Assembly: GCA_965229685.1 (NCBI GenBank)
Contig: OZ245920.1
Location: 2,170,001 to 2,234,000, forward strand
DNA length: 64,000 bases
Direction: 5' to 3'
DNA from: Pacificispira sp033344895
Lineage (GTDB): Bacteria; Pseudomonadota; Alphaproteobacteria; UBA8366; Aestuariispiraceae
Shown here: positions 8,931 to 17,291 of the stretch, one piece after another
How the letters are laid out: every line of letters starts with the position of its first letter
Numbering within the stretch: the first letter of the stretch is position 1
Program-made: the position numbers and the translations under genes
The notes under the pieces: model-generated
Database searches by the model: none
Told to the model about the DNA's origin: nothing
What the model saw: the letters and a program-made list of their open reading frames with translations, nothing else

Positions 8931-9629
8931 CTAGGTCGGTTCGCTTTCATCGAGAAAGCCCAAATTGGCGAGGGCCGGCCGGACCATCTGGGCCGACGGC
9001 TTGCGTTTCGCGGCAAGGCTGAGGCGATCGATTTCCCCGACCAGCGCCCGTGCCGCGTCAAAGGTTCGGGGCATCCATGTCAGCAGTGAACGCACAAGCT
9101 GTGGCGAAACCTGGATCCCCCGGTCATCAAACTGTTTGACCAGAACCGCCTGAAGGATCTCGTCGTCCGGCGCGCCCAACTCCAGCAAGGGCACGGCCGC
9201 CAGTCTGGAGCGCATGTCCGCTGTACCAAAGGTCCATCGTGCCGGTGGTTCCCGAACCGCGATCAGCAGATGTCCTTTCCGCTCCCGCATCATGTTCACC
9301 AGATGGAACAGACAATCCGGCTCGGCACAGCAATCGGCGTTATCCACCGCGACCGCCTTCGCCGCCCCGATCCGCTGGTCCAGTTCCGCAACCCGAAGGT
9401 CCGGCCCGTCCAGCCAAACAGCGTCGGCCGCCGTCGCCCAAACCGCGGTCAGATGAGATTTTCCGCTGCCGGGCGGTCCCCGCAGAACGGCGACCGCATC
9501 CGACCAGTCCGGATAGCGGTCGACCCAGACCACGGCGGCCTCGTTGCAGGCGGCAACCAGAAAGTCTTCCCGCCCGGAGGCCGCGCGGAAAGGCAGATCG
9601 AACGGTATCTGGGATGGCTGGCCGATCAT
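8931..9629 (-). CDS. hdaA: DnaA regulatory inactivator HdaA
   Basis: The 232-residue protein is a DnaA-like AAA+ ATPase without the DnaA DNA-binding domain. Walker A is GPPGSGKS (51-58) and a Walker B-like VDNAD follows near 95. The first 15 residues contain QIPFDLPF, matching the clamp-binding motif through which Hda docks on the beta sliding clamp. In Caulobacter and E. coli, Hda with the clamp stimulates DnaA-ATP hydrolysis and so prevents over-initiation. It overlaps the DUF2066 gene by 4 nt (ATGA), and this DUF2066-hdaA pair next to purM-purN is, to my knowledge, a conserved alphaproteobacterial arrangement. The call is good; the alternative is a generic chromosomal replication initiator homologue. 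Confidence 0.88.
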   Translation of the reverse strand: MIGQPSQIPFDLPFRAASGREDFLVAACNEAAVVWVDRYPDWSDAVAVLRGPPGSGKSHLTAVWATAADAVWLDGPDLRVAELDQRIGAAKAVAVDNADCCAEPDCLFHLVNMMRERKGHLLIAVREPPARWTFGTADMRSRLAAVPLLELGAPDDEILQAVLVKQFDDRGIQVSPQLVRSLLTWMPRTFDAARALVGEIDRLSLAAKRKPSAQMVRPALANLGFLDESEPT

Positions 9630-10804
9630 CGACGGGTCAGGGTCCAGGTCTCTCCGTCATCGCCCGGCGCCAATGCAAGGGCCACACGGGCGAAAGCACG
9701 ACCCAACCGGTCGGTATCGCCGATATAGTCGATTTCCAGTACCGCATGGGATGTGGCCAGTTCGGACAGGCGCCAGGACTTGATCGGGGCAACACTGCCG
9801 AGGGAAGCCCGAATCTTCAGCCAATCCTCCAGACCGGTGAGGCCGACACGGGCCGTCAGCTTGGACGCTTCCTGATCGAAGCGGAGGATGTTCTCACCTT
9901 TCCAGCGTGCCTCCATGGCTTCCAAAGTCATGGATGCGGCCGCGAAGAGCTGTGCCGCACGCGATGTCGGGTCGCCCTCGCCTTGCGCGCCGTCCTCCTC
10001 CTTGGCCAGCAGAATACCGGCGCGTTCGGTCAATGCCTCATCGCTGAAACGCAGAAGGTCGGGCTGCCCCGGCCATCCCGCGCCAAAAGTCGCAAGTTCG
10101 ACCAAGATGCCGCCCTCCGCCGCGAAGGTCGCGATCGGAATGGCCACCGCACCGGCGCGATAGCGTCCGGCAATGGCATTGATGCCGGCCGGATCGACGC
10201 TGACGGCGCGCTGGGCATCAATGGCACCGATATCGCCCAGGTCACCCAGGGGCACGGTAAACGGCACGACGGTCCCATTCTCGTCCAGGCGCCACCAGGC
10301 ATCGAGCCAGGGATTCGTGTCGGACCAGAGCTGGTCTCCGTTCTCGTCCCGAAAAATCGGAAGGATGACGGCCAGCGGACTTGGATTGCCGAGATAGGCG
10401 GTTCCGCTGCGCTGCAGGTAACGATTCACCTCGTCCGGCTGGAAGCGCACGGTCAGTGTCGCGATATAGCGGCCGCCACCGAACTTTTCGGCGCTGAAGG
10501 ACATGTCGCGAATCAGGAACTCCAATCGCTCGTCATCCGGTATCGGCGGCGCCTCGCCCGCCAGCGTCAGGCGCGCCATCATCTCCTGAAACGCGGCGCG
10601 TTTGGCCTTCGCGACCCCGACCTGCTTGGCCTGCAGTTCGCTGGAAGCCGTCTCGTCCACCTCGATGCCCGAAACGGCATAGAGGTCCTGCGCCTCGGCC
10701 CCTTTCGGCGGTCCTGAAAGGCAAAATGCCAGAACCAGCACCGAGAGAAGCCCGACAGCGGGGATTTTCCGGGTCAAAAACGGGGATTGGGGCCGTTCGG
10801 CCAT
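9626..10804 (-). CDS. DUF2066 domain-containing exported protein
   Basis: The 392-residue protein has an N-terminal signal peptide (hydrophobic VGLLSVLVLAFCLSG at about residues 17-31; a Cys at 28 makes a lipoprotein possible but the lipobox is poor). The rest fits the DUF2066 family, predicted periplasmic and of unknown function, with the RAAFQEMMARLTL region typical of its N-terminal part. It is translationally coupled to hdaA by a 4-nt overlap and divergent from purM with only about 60 nt between the starts, so the promoters of replication control and purine synthesis overlap. No catalytic motif is evident and I do not propose a function. Confidence 0.75.
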   Translation of the reverse strand: MAERPQSPFLTRKIPAVGLLSVLVLAFCLSGPPKGAEAQDLYAVSGIEVDETASSELQAKQVGVAKAKRAAFQEMMARLTLAGEAPPIPDDERLEFLIRDMSFSAEKFGGGRYIATLTVRFQPDEVNRYLQRSGTAYLGNPSPLAVILPIFRDENGDQLWSDTNPWLDAWWRLDENGTVVPFTVPLGDLGDIGAIDAQRAVSVDPAGINAIAGRYRAGAVAIPIATFAAEGGILVELATFGAGWPGQPDLLRFSDEALTERAGILLAKEEDGAQGEGDPTSRAAQLFAAASMTLEAMEARWKGENILRFDQEASKLTARVGLTGLEDWLKIRASLGSVAPIKSWRLSELATSHAVLEIDYIGDTDRLGRAFARVALALAPGDDGETWTLTRR

Positions 10805-10855
10805 TGCAAATGGCTCCCTTTTGGATAATGTCCCGCCCGTTATAGCCGCCGAGAC

Positions 10856-10869
10856 AGGAGGGCGCCATA
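10856..10869 (+). promoter_or_regulatory. Strong Shine-Dalgarno before the purM AUA codon
   Basis: AGGAGG occupies 10856-10861 and the candidate AUA start 10867-10869, with a 5-nt spacer. The match to the anti-SD is perfect and the spacing optimal, which decides the start of purM in a frame without ATG, GTG or TTG nearby. Confidence 0.7.
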
Positions 10870-11934
10870 TCTCAGGACATTAAAAGAAGCGGTCTTACCT
10901 ACGCCGATGCGGGCGTCGATATCGACGCTGGCAACAGGCTGGTCGACCGGATCAAACCGCTCGCCAAGGCGACCGCTCGCCCCGGCTCGGATGCCGGTTT
11001 GGGCGGGTTCGGCGCGTTCTTCGACCTGAAGGGCGCCGGTTTCAAGGATCCCTTGCTGGTATCCGGCACCGATGGTGTCGGCACCAAGCTCAAGATCGCG
11101 ATCGATAGCGGCATTCACAACACCGTCGGCATCGACCTTGTTGCTATGTGCGTAAACGATCTCGTGGTTCAAGGGGCAGAGCCGCTTTTCTTCCTCGACT
11201 ATTTCGGCTGCGGGAAACTGTCGGTCGATGTCGGAGAACAGGTTGTCGCGGGCATTGCCGAAGGCTGCAAGCTGGCAGGGTGCGCCCTGATCGGCGGAGA
11301 AACCGCCGAAATGCCGGGCATGTATCCGGACGGCGAATATGATCTGGCGGGCTTTGCCGTCGGCGCCGTCGAGCGCGACGAGGTGATCACCGGTGAAAAG
11401 GTTTCCGAAGGCGATGTCCTGATCGGTGTTGCATCCAGCGGCGTCCATTCGAACGGCTTCAGCCTGGTCCGAAAGATCATGACCCTCGATGCGTTGACCT
11501 TCGCCTCGCCCTGCCCCTGGGACACGGCCAAGTCGATGGGTGAGGCCCTCCTGGAACCGACACGAATCTACATCCGGTCGGCTCTTGCAGCGATCAAGGC
11601 AGCCGAAGGCGGCGTCCATGGCATCGTGCATGTCACCGGCGGCGGCTTTTTCGAGAACATCCCACGCATCCTGCCCGACGATATGGGGGTCAGTGTCGAT
11701 GTGAATGCCTGGAAGCGTTCCCCGGTATTCGAATGGATCGCGGAAGCCGGTGGCGTCGCCCCGCATGAGATGTTCCGCACCTTCAACTGCGGCATCGGCC
11801 TGATTCTGTGTGTCGACGCCGGCAAGGCCGACATGGTCCTGACGACACTGGCGAATGAGGGCGAAACGGCCTGTGTCATCGGGACTGTCGCCCCCCGCGA
11901 CGTCGTTGGACGTCCGGTCGCGCTCAACCTGTAG
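10867..11934 (+). CDS. purM: Phosphoribosylformylglycinamidine cyclo-ligase (AIR synthetase), apparent AUA start
   Basis: PurM closes FGAM to aminoimidazole ribotide in purine synthesis, using ATP. Homology begins early: LTYADAGVDIDAGN, GSDAGLGGFGAFFDL, then GTDGVGTKLKIA and GGETAEMPGMY, all hallmark segments. The frame is closed by TAG at 10843-10845 and has no ATG, GTG or TTG before residue 45 (TTG 10999 would delete the N-terminal strand and the conserved DAGVDIDAGN). ATA at 10867 lies exactly 5 nt after a perfect AGGAGG (10856-10861), giving 355 residues against 345 in E. coli. I therefore place the start at AUA; AUU 10879 is a weaker choice, and a sequencing change from ATG is possible. 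purN follows after 8 nt. Confidence 0.88.
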   Translation: MSQDIKRSGLTYADAGVDIDAGNRLVDRIKPLAKATARPGSDAGLGGFGAFFDLKGAGFKDPLLVSGTDGVGTKLKIAIDSGIHNTVGIDLVAMCVNDLVVQGAEPLFFLDYFGCGKLSVDVGEQVVAGIAEGCKLAGCALIGGETAEMPGMYPDGEYDLAGFAVGAVERDEVITGEKVSEGDVLIGVASSGVHSNGFSLVRKIMTLDALTFASPCPWDTAKSMGEALLEPTRIYIRSALAAIKAAEGGVHGIVHVTGGGFFENIPRILPDDMGVSVDVNAWKRSPVFEWIAEAGGVAPHEMFRTFNCGIGLILCVDAGKADMVLTTLANEGETACVIGTVAPRDVVGRPVALNL

Positions 11935-11942
11935 CGCCTTCG

Positions 11943-12602
11943 ATGGCTGTTGAGGATCAACGTCCCTGTGTTGCGGTGCTCGCTTCTGGCGGCGGCACCA
12001 ATCTTCAGGCGCTTATCGACGCAGCGCAGGACCCGGGGTTTCCGTCACGGATCGGTCTGGTCCTGACCAACGTGCCGGGCGCCTATTGCCTGGAACGGGC
12101 CAGGGCCGCCAACATTCCGGGTGCCGTCGTGGATCACCGCGACTATCCGGACCGGCCCGCATTCGAGGCCGCGGTCGATCTGACCCTGCGCGAATACGGT
12201 GCCGAATATGTCTGTCTCGCCGGCTTCATGCGGATTCTGACGGAAGGATTCGTGGAAGCCTGGCACGACCGCATGCTGAACATCCATCCCTCCCTGCTGC
12301 CCAGGTACAAGGGACTGCACACCCACCGCCGCGCCCTGGAATCCGGCGACGAGATGCATGGCTGCACGGTGCATCTGGTTCGCCCTGCCCTGGACGACGG
12401 GCCGCTGATCCTGCAGGCCGAAGTCCCGATACTGCCCGGCGACAGTGAGGACACGCTGCAGCAGCGGGTGCTCAGCCGGGAGCACGTGATCTTTCCGCAA
12501 GCCCTCGCGCTCGTGACCGCCGGACGGGTCGAGGTCAGCGGGTCGGAGACACGTATCGACGGTCAGCCCGGCCCGTTGCGCCTGCCATGGACGGATGACT
12601 GA
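11943..12602 (+). CDS. purN: Phosphoribosylglycinamide formyltransferase
   Basis: PurN transfers a formyl group from 10-formyl-tetrahydrofolate to GAR. The 219-residue protein has the N-terminal nucleotide loop VLASGGGTNLQAL, the folate site AGFMRIL, the catalytic NIHPSLLP (Asn and His), and DDGPLI with the catalytic Asp. These are the three catalytic residues of the E. coli enzyme in order. It starts 8 nt after the purM stop, so purM-purN form an operon for two early steps of purine synthesis. Length and motifs are normal. Confidence 0.95.
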   Translation: MAVEDQRPCVAVLASGGGTNLQALIDAAQDPGFPSRIGLVLTNVPGAYCLERARAANIPGAVVDHRDYPDRPAFEAAVDLTLREYGAEYVCLAGFMRILTEGFVEAWHDRMLNIHPSLLPRYKGLHTHRRALESGDEMHGCTVHLVRPALDDGPLILQAEVPILPGDSEDTLQQRVLSREHVIFPQALALVTAGRVEVSGSETRIDGQPGPLRLPWTDD

Positions 12603-12618
12603 CCAACTACATGGAATC

Positions 12619-12646
12619 TTGAGCGCCGCGCGGGTTTGAGTAAACT
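12619..12646 (+). promoter_or_regulatory. Possible sigma-70-type promoter for the small oxidase gene
   Basis: TTGAGC (12619-12624) and TAAACT (12641-12646) are separated by 16 nt, close to the housekeeping consensus, and lie about 60 nt before ATG 12707. The gene has its own terminator, so a separate promoter is expected, but this is prediction only. Confidence 0.35.
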
Positions 12647-12706
12647 GTGCGGCAGATGCATGAACCGCTGGCCGCTGTGCCGGCATAGGGGGAAAGGGCT
12701 TTAAAC

Positions 12707-12841
12707 ATGGACGACATGGAATTCAGCAAAGCGCCGCGCGCCAACCTGGACACTTGGGATGGGCTCAAAAAGACGATCACCTGGTCCAGCGTTGCCATTG
12801 TAATCGTGCTGGCGATTATGGCCGCGACACTGACCGGCTGA
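12707..12841 (+). CDS. Small aa3-type cytochrome c oxidase subunit IV-like protein (44 aa)
   Basis: The 44-residue protein has an acidic N terminus (MDDMEFSKAP), a polar middle with a Trp-Asp pair, then one hydrophobic helix (ITWSSVAIVIVLAIMAATL). This is the layout of the bacterial aa3 oxidase subunit IV family (single helix, about 45-50 residues). GGGGGAAAGGG-like purine-rich sequence precedes ATG 12707. In Paracoccus this subunit is present in the oxidase structure but is dispensable. There are no cox genes elsewhere in the window, so the gene is an orphan copy between purN and ndk with its own promoter candidate and a strong terminator. The assignment rests on size and helix pattern, hence moderate confidence. 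Confidence 0.6.
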   Translation: MDDMEFSKAPRANLDTWDGLKKTITWSSVAIVIVLAIMAATLTG

Positions 12842-12868
12842 CCCGTTTGGGACAATCCGGACACGAAA

Positions 12869-12892
12869 AAAGGCGCCGTCACCGGCGCCTTT
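12869..12892. terminator. Bidirectional rho-independent terminator
   Basis: AAAGGCGCCG (12869-12878), loop TCAC, CGGCGCCTTT (12883-12892): a perfect 10-bp stem with A-rich and T-rich flanks on both strands. It lies between the small oxidase gene and the convergent ndk and can serve both. Confidence 0.85.
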
Positions 12893-12920
12893 CTCGTATC
12901 TGCACGGTGAACCGCCCGGC

Positions 12921-13343
12921 TTAGCCGACGATTTCCTTACCCGCGAAGAAGTATGCAATTTCGATCGCCGCGTTTTCCGGCGAATCCGAACCGTGCACCG
13001 AGTTGGCTTCGACCGATTCGCCATACAGCTTGCGGATCGTACCTTCGTCGGCGTTGGCCGGGTTGGTGGCGCCCATCACTTCGCGGTTTTTCAGGATGGC
13101 GTTTTCACCTTCCAGCACCTGAACAACAACCGGGCCCGAGGTCATGAACTTGACCAGGTCCGGAAAGAAAGAGCGTTCCTTGTGCACACCGTAGAAGGTT
13201 TCGGCCTGCTCCTGGGTCATGCGGATGCGCTTCTGCGCGACGATGCGCAGGCCGGCGTCTTCCAGCATGGCGTTGATTTTGCCGGTCAGGTTGCGACGGG
13301 TCGCGTCCGGCTTAATGATCGAAAACGTGCGTTCCAGAGCCAT
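12921..13343 (-). CDS. ndk: Nucleoside diphosphate kinase
   Basis: Ndk balances nucleoside triphosphate pools by moving the gamma phosphate through a phosphohistidine. The 140-residue protein begins MALERTFSIIKPDA, has the RNLTGKI and YGVHKERSFFPDL segments, NPANADEGTIR for nucleotide binding, and the catalytic His in NSVHGSDSPENA. Length and order equal the standard bacterial enzyme of about 140-143 residues. ATG 13343 fits; the reading frame extends to 13430 but that part is not homologous. It is convergent with the small oxidase gene, separated by the terminator, and divergent from the ABC-F gene with a 215-nt gap. Confidence 0.96.
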   Translation of the reverse strand: MALERTFSIIKPDATRRNLTGKINAMLEDAGLRIVAQKRIRMTQEQAETFYGVHKERSFFPDLVKFMTSGPVVVQVLEGENAILKNREVMGATNPANADEGTIRKLYGESVEANSVHGSDSPENAAIEIAYFFAGKEIVG

Positions 13344-13558
13344 GATATCTCTTCGCCCCTCTTGGTCGGGCCGCCGGTCGCGGTCCCTCGTTGTATCCCA
13401 TAATCTGTTCAAGCCGCCGGCCGCCGCCACTCGGGCGGCCAGTTGCGGCGCGGGCGCCTTATAGACGGATGCCCCTCGGGCTTCAAGCCCGGCGTCCCGC
13501 CGCCACCAGCCCCGTGCGAGATTTGCAACAGGACCGGAAAGTGCTAATCCGGCGCATC

Positions 13559-15442
13559 ATGTTGAGAATAGACGATGTCACCTATCGCGTCGGCGGGCGC
13601 ACGCTTCTGGACGGCGCCTCGGCGACGGTGCCCGACGGCCACCGTGTCGGTCTGGTCGGGCCCAATGGGGCCGGCAAAACCACCCTGCTGCGTCTGATCG
13701 CCGGAGAGATTTCAGTCGATTCCGGGGAAATCGCGACCGGCAACCGTGATCGTATCGGCACCGTGGCGCAGGAAGCTCCCGACGGCAGCGTGACGCCGCT
13801 GCAGACCGTCCTGACATCGGACCCGGAACTGGCCGCCCTGCGCGACGCAGCGGCCAGCGACGAGGTACGAGACGATATCGGTGAAATTCATGCCCGCCTG
13901 ATCGATCTGGACGGACACAGGGCGGAAGCCCGCGCGGCACGGATTCTGGACGGGCTGGGCTTCGACGATGCAGCCCAGAACCGCCCCCTGTCGACCTTCT
14001 CCGGTGGCTGGAAGATGCGGGTATCGCTCGCCTGCGCCCTGTTCCGGGAACCGGAAATCCTGCTGCTCGACGAGCCGACCAACCACCTGGACCTGGAAGC
14101 GGCGCTGTGGCTGGAAAGCTATCTGTCGCGCTATCCCCGTACCCTGATCATCGTCAGCCATGATCGTGGCTTCCTGAACCGCATCCCGACGGCGATCCTG
14201 CATCTCGAGGGCGGCCGGTTGAACTTCTATTCGGGCGGCTATGATCGGTTCGAACGTACGCGCGCCGAAAAACAGGCACGTCAAACGGCGCTCTACGCCA
14301 AACAGCAGGAACAGCGTCGCCATATCCAGGCCTTCGTCGACCGCTTCCGCTACAAGGCGTCCAAGGCCCGCCAGGCACAGTCCCGCCTGAAGATGCTGGA
14401 GCGCATGGAGCCGATCGCCAGCGTCACGGACGATCACACGGTCAGTTTCCAGCTGCCGAAGCCGGACATTCTGCCGCCACCGATCATCACCCTGGAAGAT
14501 GTCTCCGCCGGTTACGATCCGGAAAACCCGGTGCTCAGGCGTCTCAACCTGCGCATCGACATGGACGACCGGATCGCGCTTCTGGGGGCGAACGGCAACG
14601 GCAAGACCACCCTGCTGCGTCTGCTCTCCGATCGTCTGAAAGCGGGCAGCGGCGCCTTGCGCCGTTCCTCCAAGCTGGAGGTCGGTTATTTCGCGCAGAA
14701 CCAGATGGAAGAACTGTCGCCGAACCGCAGTCCGGTCGAGGAACTGCAGGCGTTGGAGCCGATGGCGGTTGAAGAGAAGCTGCGATCCCATCTCGGTCGG
14801 TTCGGCTTTCCGCAGGGCAAGGCCGACACCAAGATCGGAAGCCTGTCCGGTGGTGAGAAGGCGCGGCTCTCGCTCGCCGTCATCTGTCGGCGCCGTCCGC
14901 AGTTGCTGCTGCTGGACGAACCGACGAACCACCTGGACATCGACGCCCGACAGGCACTGATCCATGCCTTGGCCGAGTATGAAGGCGCCGTCATCGTCGT
15001 CAGCCACGACATGCATCTGGTGGAAGCCACGGCGGACCGGCTCATCCTGGTCGAAGGTGGCACCATTGCGCCATTTGACGGCGACGTCTCGGATTACCGC
15101 CGCCATCTGCTGGAACAGCGCCGGGCGGCAGCGAATGACGGCCCGCCGAAACAGAAGGCGCAGGACGACAAGAAGCCCGACCGCCGCAGCCGCGCGGAAG
15201 CCCGCGCGAAGCTGGCCCCCCTGCGCAAGGCGGCCGAGGGGCTGGAGGCGCAACTGGAGAAGCTCAGCGCGGAACGCGCCCGGATCGATGTCAAACTGGC
15301 GGATCCGGCCCTTTATGCAGGGGACGGTGCCGGTGTCGCCGATCTGACAAAGGCGGCGTCTGACCTGGATCGGGCGATTGCCAGAACGGAAGACGCCTGG
15401 CTGCAGGCACAGGACGCGCTGGAGCGGGCGGAACAGACCTAA
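13559..15442 (+). CDS. ABC-F family ATP-binding protein
   Basis: The 627-residue protein has two ABC ATPase domains and no membrane segment: Walker A GPNGAGKTTLLR then GANGNGKTTLLR, signature FSGGWKMRVSLA and LSGGEKARLSLA, and DEPTNHLDLE and DEPTNHLDID Walker B sites. The linker between them (YAKQQEQRRHIQAFVDRF and following Lys/Arg-rich helix) is the P-site tRNA interaction motif region of ABC-F proteins, which act on ribosomes. A C-terminal charged coiled coil (from about residue 540) is present as in Uup and YheS. The FSGGWKMR signature favours YheS-like. ATG 13559 starts just at the first ABC domain (MLRIDDVTYRV). The 215-nt upstream gap holds a 7-bp GC hairpin (13419-13440) and no gene. 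Confidence 0.88.
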   Translation: MLRIDDVTYRVGGRTLLDGASATVPDGHRVGLVGPNGAGKTTLLRLIAGEISVDSGEIATGNRDRIGTVAQEAPDGSVTPLQTVLTSDPELAALRDAAASDEVRDDIGEIHARLIDLDGHRAEARAARILDGLGFDDAAQNRPLSTFSGGWKMRVSLACALFREPEILLLDEPTNHLDLEAALWLESYLSRYPRTLIIVSHDRGFLNRIPTAILHLEGGRLNFYSGGYDRFERTRAEKQARQTALYAKQQEQRRHIQAFVDRFRYKASKARQAQSRLKMLERMEPIASVTDDHTVSFQLPKPDILPPPIITLEDVSAGYDPENPVLRRLNLRIDMDDRIALLGANGNGKTTLLRLLSDRLKAGSGALRRSSKLEVGYFAQNQMEELSPNRSPVEELQALEPMAVEEKLRSHLGRFGFPQGKADTKIGSLSGGEKARLSLAVICRRRPQLLLLDEPTNHLDIDARQALIHALAEYEGAVIVVSHDMHLVEATADRLILVEGGTIAPFDGDVSDYRRHLLEQRRAAANDGPPKQKAQDDKKPDRRSRAEARAKLAPLRKAAEGLEAQLEKLSAERARIDVKLADPALYAGDGAGVADLTKAASDLDRAIARTEDAWLQAQDALERAEQT

Positions 15443-15507
15443 CGACTGCCCGTCCGCGCGACAAAGAAAGTTTCAGAGGTCCAAGCCGGACCGGGGAGAA
15501 ATTGTAC

Positions 15508-16626
15508 ATGAAGGCACTGGACGGCCTCCTGGTCATATCCATCGAACAAGCTGTGGCGGCGCCCTATTGTTCCTCTCGTCTTGCCGATGCCGGCGCACGG
15601 GTGATCAAGATCGAACGGCCGGAGGGCGATTTTGCCCGGCGATACGACAAGCTGGCCAAAGGCGAGAGCGCCTACTTCGTCTGGCTAAATCGCGGCAAGG
15701 AATCTGCAGCCCTGAACATCAAGGACGAAGACGACAAGGCTCTGCTGGACGCGATGATCGCGAAAGCCGATATCGTCATTCAGAATCTGGCCCCAGGTGC
15801 CGCCTCGCGCGCCGGATTTGGCTCCGCGGAACTGCGCGCGGCGCGCCCGGAGCTGATCTGTGTAGACATCTCCGGATATGGTCAGAGCGGTCCCTATCGC
15901 GACATGAAGGCTTACGACCTGCTGGTCCAGGCCGAAACCGGGCTGTGTTCGGTTACAGGCACACCCGACAGCCCCGGCCGGGTCGGGGTTTCCGTCTGCG
16001 ACATCGCCTGTGGCATGTATGCCTATCAGGCCATTCTGGAGGCCCTGATCCTGCGCGGACGCACCGGCGAGGGCCGGACCATCGAGGTTTCCCTGTTCGG
16101 CGGCATGGCCGACTGGATGACGGTTCCTTTCCTGCAGCATGTCTATGGCGGCGTGACCCCGGGCCGGGTCGGCCTGAACCATCCGACCATTGCCCCCTAT
16201 GGCGCCTATCCCTGCAGCGACGGCATCCCCGTCCTGTTCTCGATCCAGAACGAGCGGGAATGGCAGCGGCTCTGCGCCGATGTTCTGGGCAATGCGGCAT
16301 TGGCAGCCGACCCGCGCTTTGCGGATAACGATGCGCGGGTTGCAAACCGGGCCGCCCTGAACGCCGAAATCGGCGCGGTTTTCACCGCCGCCCCCGCCGC
16401 AGAGATCGCGAAACGCCTGAATGCCGCCGCCATCGCCTATGGGATGCTGAACGACATGGCGGGGCTGGCCGACCATCCGCAGCTGCGCAAATACCCGGTG
16501 ACCATTCCGAACGGCGACACAGTCGACCTGATCGCCCCGCCCGCCTACTGGCAAGGTCAGGACGAAAGTTTCGCCCGCGTTCCGGGCGTCGGGGAAAACA
16601 CAGATGCACTGCGAGCCGAGTTCTAA
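15508..16626 (+). CDS. Family III CoA-transferase (CaiB/BaiF/formyl-CoA transferase type)
   Basis: The 372-residue enzyme moves CoA between carboxylic acids through a mixed anhydride on an Asp. The N-terminal pattern (SIEQAVAAPYCSSRLADAGARV, with VIKIERPEGDFAR) and YGQSGPYRD are typical, and the catalytic Asp is Asp165 in VSVCDIACGM, near Asp169 of formyl-CoA transferase. The C-terminal ring domain ends with GVGENTD, a typical end motif for the family. ATG 15508 has GGGGAG about 9 nt upstream; TTG 15502 is too close. The substrate is not predictable, since related genes act on oxalate, carnitine, succinyl-, mesaconyl- and bile acid CoA esters. It lies alone between the ABC-F gene and an AT-richer orphan gene. 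Confidence 0.88.
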   Translation: MKALDGLLVISIEQAVAAPYCSSRLADAGARVIKIERPEGDFARRYDKLAKGESAYFVWLNRGKESAALNIKDEDDKALLDAMIAKADIVIQNLAPGAASRAGFGSAELRAARPELICVDISGYGQSGPYRDMKAYDLLVQAETGLCSVTGTPDSPGRVGVSVCDIACGMYAYQAILEALILRGRTGEGRTIEVSLFGGMADWMTVPFLQHVYGGVTPGRVGLNHPTIAPYGAYPCSDGIPVLFSIQNEREWQRLCADVLGNAALAADPRFADNDARVANRAALNAEIGAVFTAAPAAEIAKRLNAAAIAYGMLNDMAGLADHPQLRKYPVTIPNGDTVDLIAPPAYWQGQDESFARVPGVGENTDALRAEF

Positions 16627-16688
16627 CTGGCCGCTAGCAACTATCGGCTGTAGAACAGCCAAGTCAGGCTAAAAATTGGTGACTCTTG

Positions 16689-17264
16689 ATGGTAGGTCTC
16701 ACACTCGGGCGTGTTTGCGTCTTGCTGGGTATCACCTTTTGCGCACCCGATCGGCTCGACCAAACATCCGAGTTCATGTTCGAGCGTTGCGTCGCAGGAA
16801 TGGAGAAAAAACAGACCCCGGACTATCGGGGACTGAAGCAGATGCCTGCCGACTATACAGAGCATCGTTACGCCGATCATGGCGATTTGAGTTGGATCAG
16901 CAACGAGTACCCAATTCTATTGGTATACACTGAGAAGGTAGTCGGAGACCTGACTCTTCGTGGCTGTCTCGTCGAGCATTCAACACTTCTGCACGACCCA
17001 CTGGATTACCAATTGTCCGAACTAGCCGCTATTTTCGATCGCTGGGCCGACAAACAAATTGCCGATGGTCGCTACGTGGCACGTTCGCTTTGTGGACCGA
17101 ACAACTACGGTTGGGCGAGAGTTATCAAGAGTACATTTCGTCAGAGCAACGGAACAGTGCTGCATGTCTCCATGTTTATGCAAACACCGGAACTGGACGA
17201 CTTTGTTTTCTTCTATGCGACCGAAGTTCCGGCAGACACACCGGACTGTCGGGAGTCCGAATAG
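16689..17264 (+). CDS. Hypothetical exported protein, AT-richer than its surroundings
   Basis: The 191-residue frame begins with a likely signal peptide (MVGLTLGRVCVLLGITFCAP), after which come six or more scattered Cys, many Tyr/Asp, and no motif I recognise. The sequence from about 16640 to 17270 is clearly lower in GC and uses codons such as CAA, ATT, TTG and TAC that its neighbours avoid, so it may be acquired DNA. ATG 16689 follows the CoA-transferase stop by 62 nt; no strong ribosome site is seen. It is convergent with the thioesterase gene, which uses ordinary codons. Function is unknown, and it may be a fast-evolving or mis-called frame, but its size and signal peptide argue for a real gene. 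Confidence 0.55.
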   Translation: MVGLTLGRVCVLLGITFCAPDRLDQTSEFMFERCVAGMEKKQTPDYRGLKQMPADYTEHRYADHGDLSWISNEYPILLVYTEKVVGDLTLRGCLVEHSTLLHDPLDYQLSELAAIFDRWADKQIADGRYVARSLCGPNNYGWARVIKSTFRQSNGTVLHVSMFMQTPELDDFVFFYATEVPADTPDCRESE

Positions 17265-17291
17265 ACTGTCAGCCGAGGACGTTCTGTTGAT

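Noticed and set aside
9239..10717. A 492-residue plus-strand frame over DUF2066 and hdaA
   Set aside because: Antisense to coupled genes with clear family motifs.
10999..11934. purM starting at TTG 10999
   Set aside because: This deletes conserved N-terminal residues (TYADAGVDIDAGN) and has no Shine-Dalgarno; ATA 10867 behind AGGAGG fits better.
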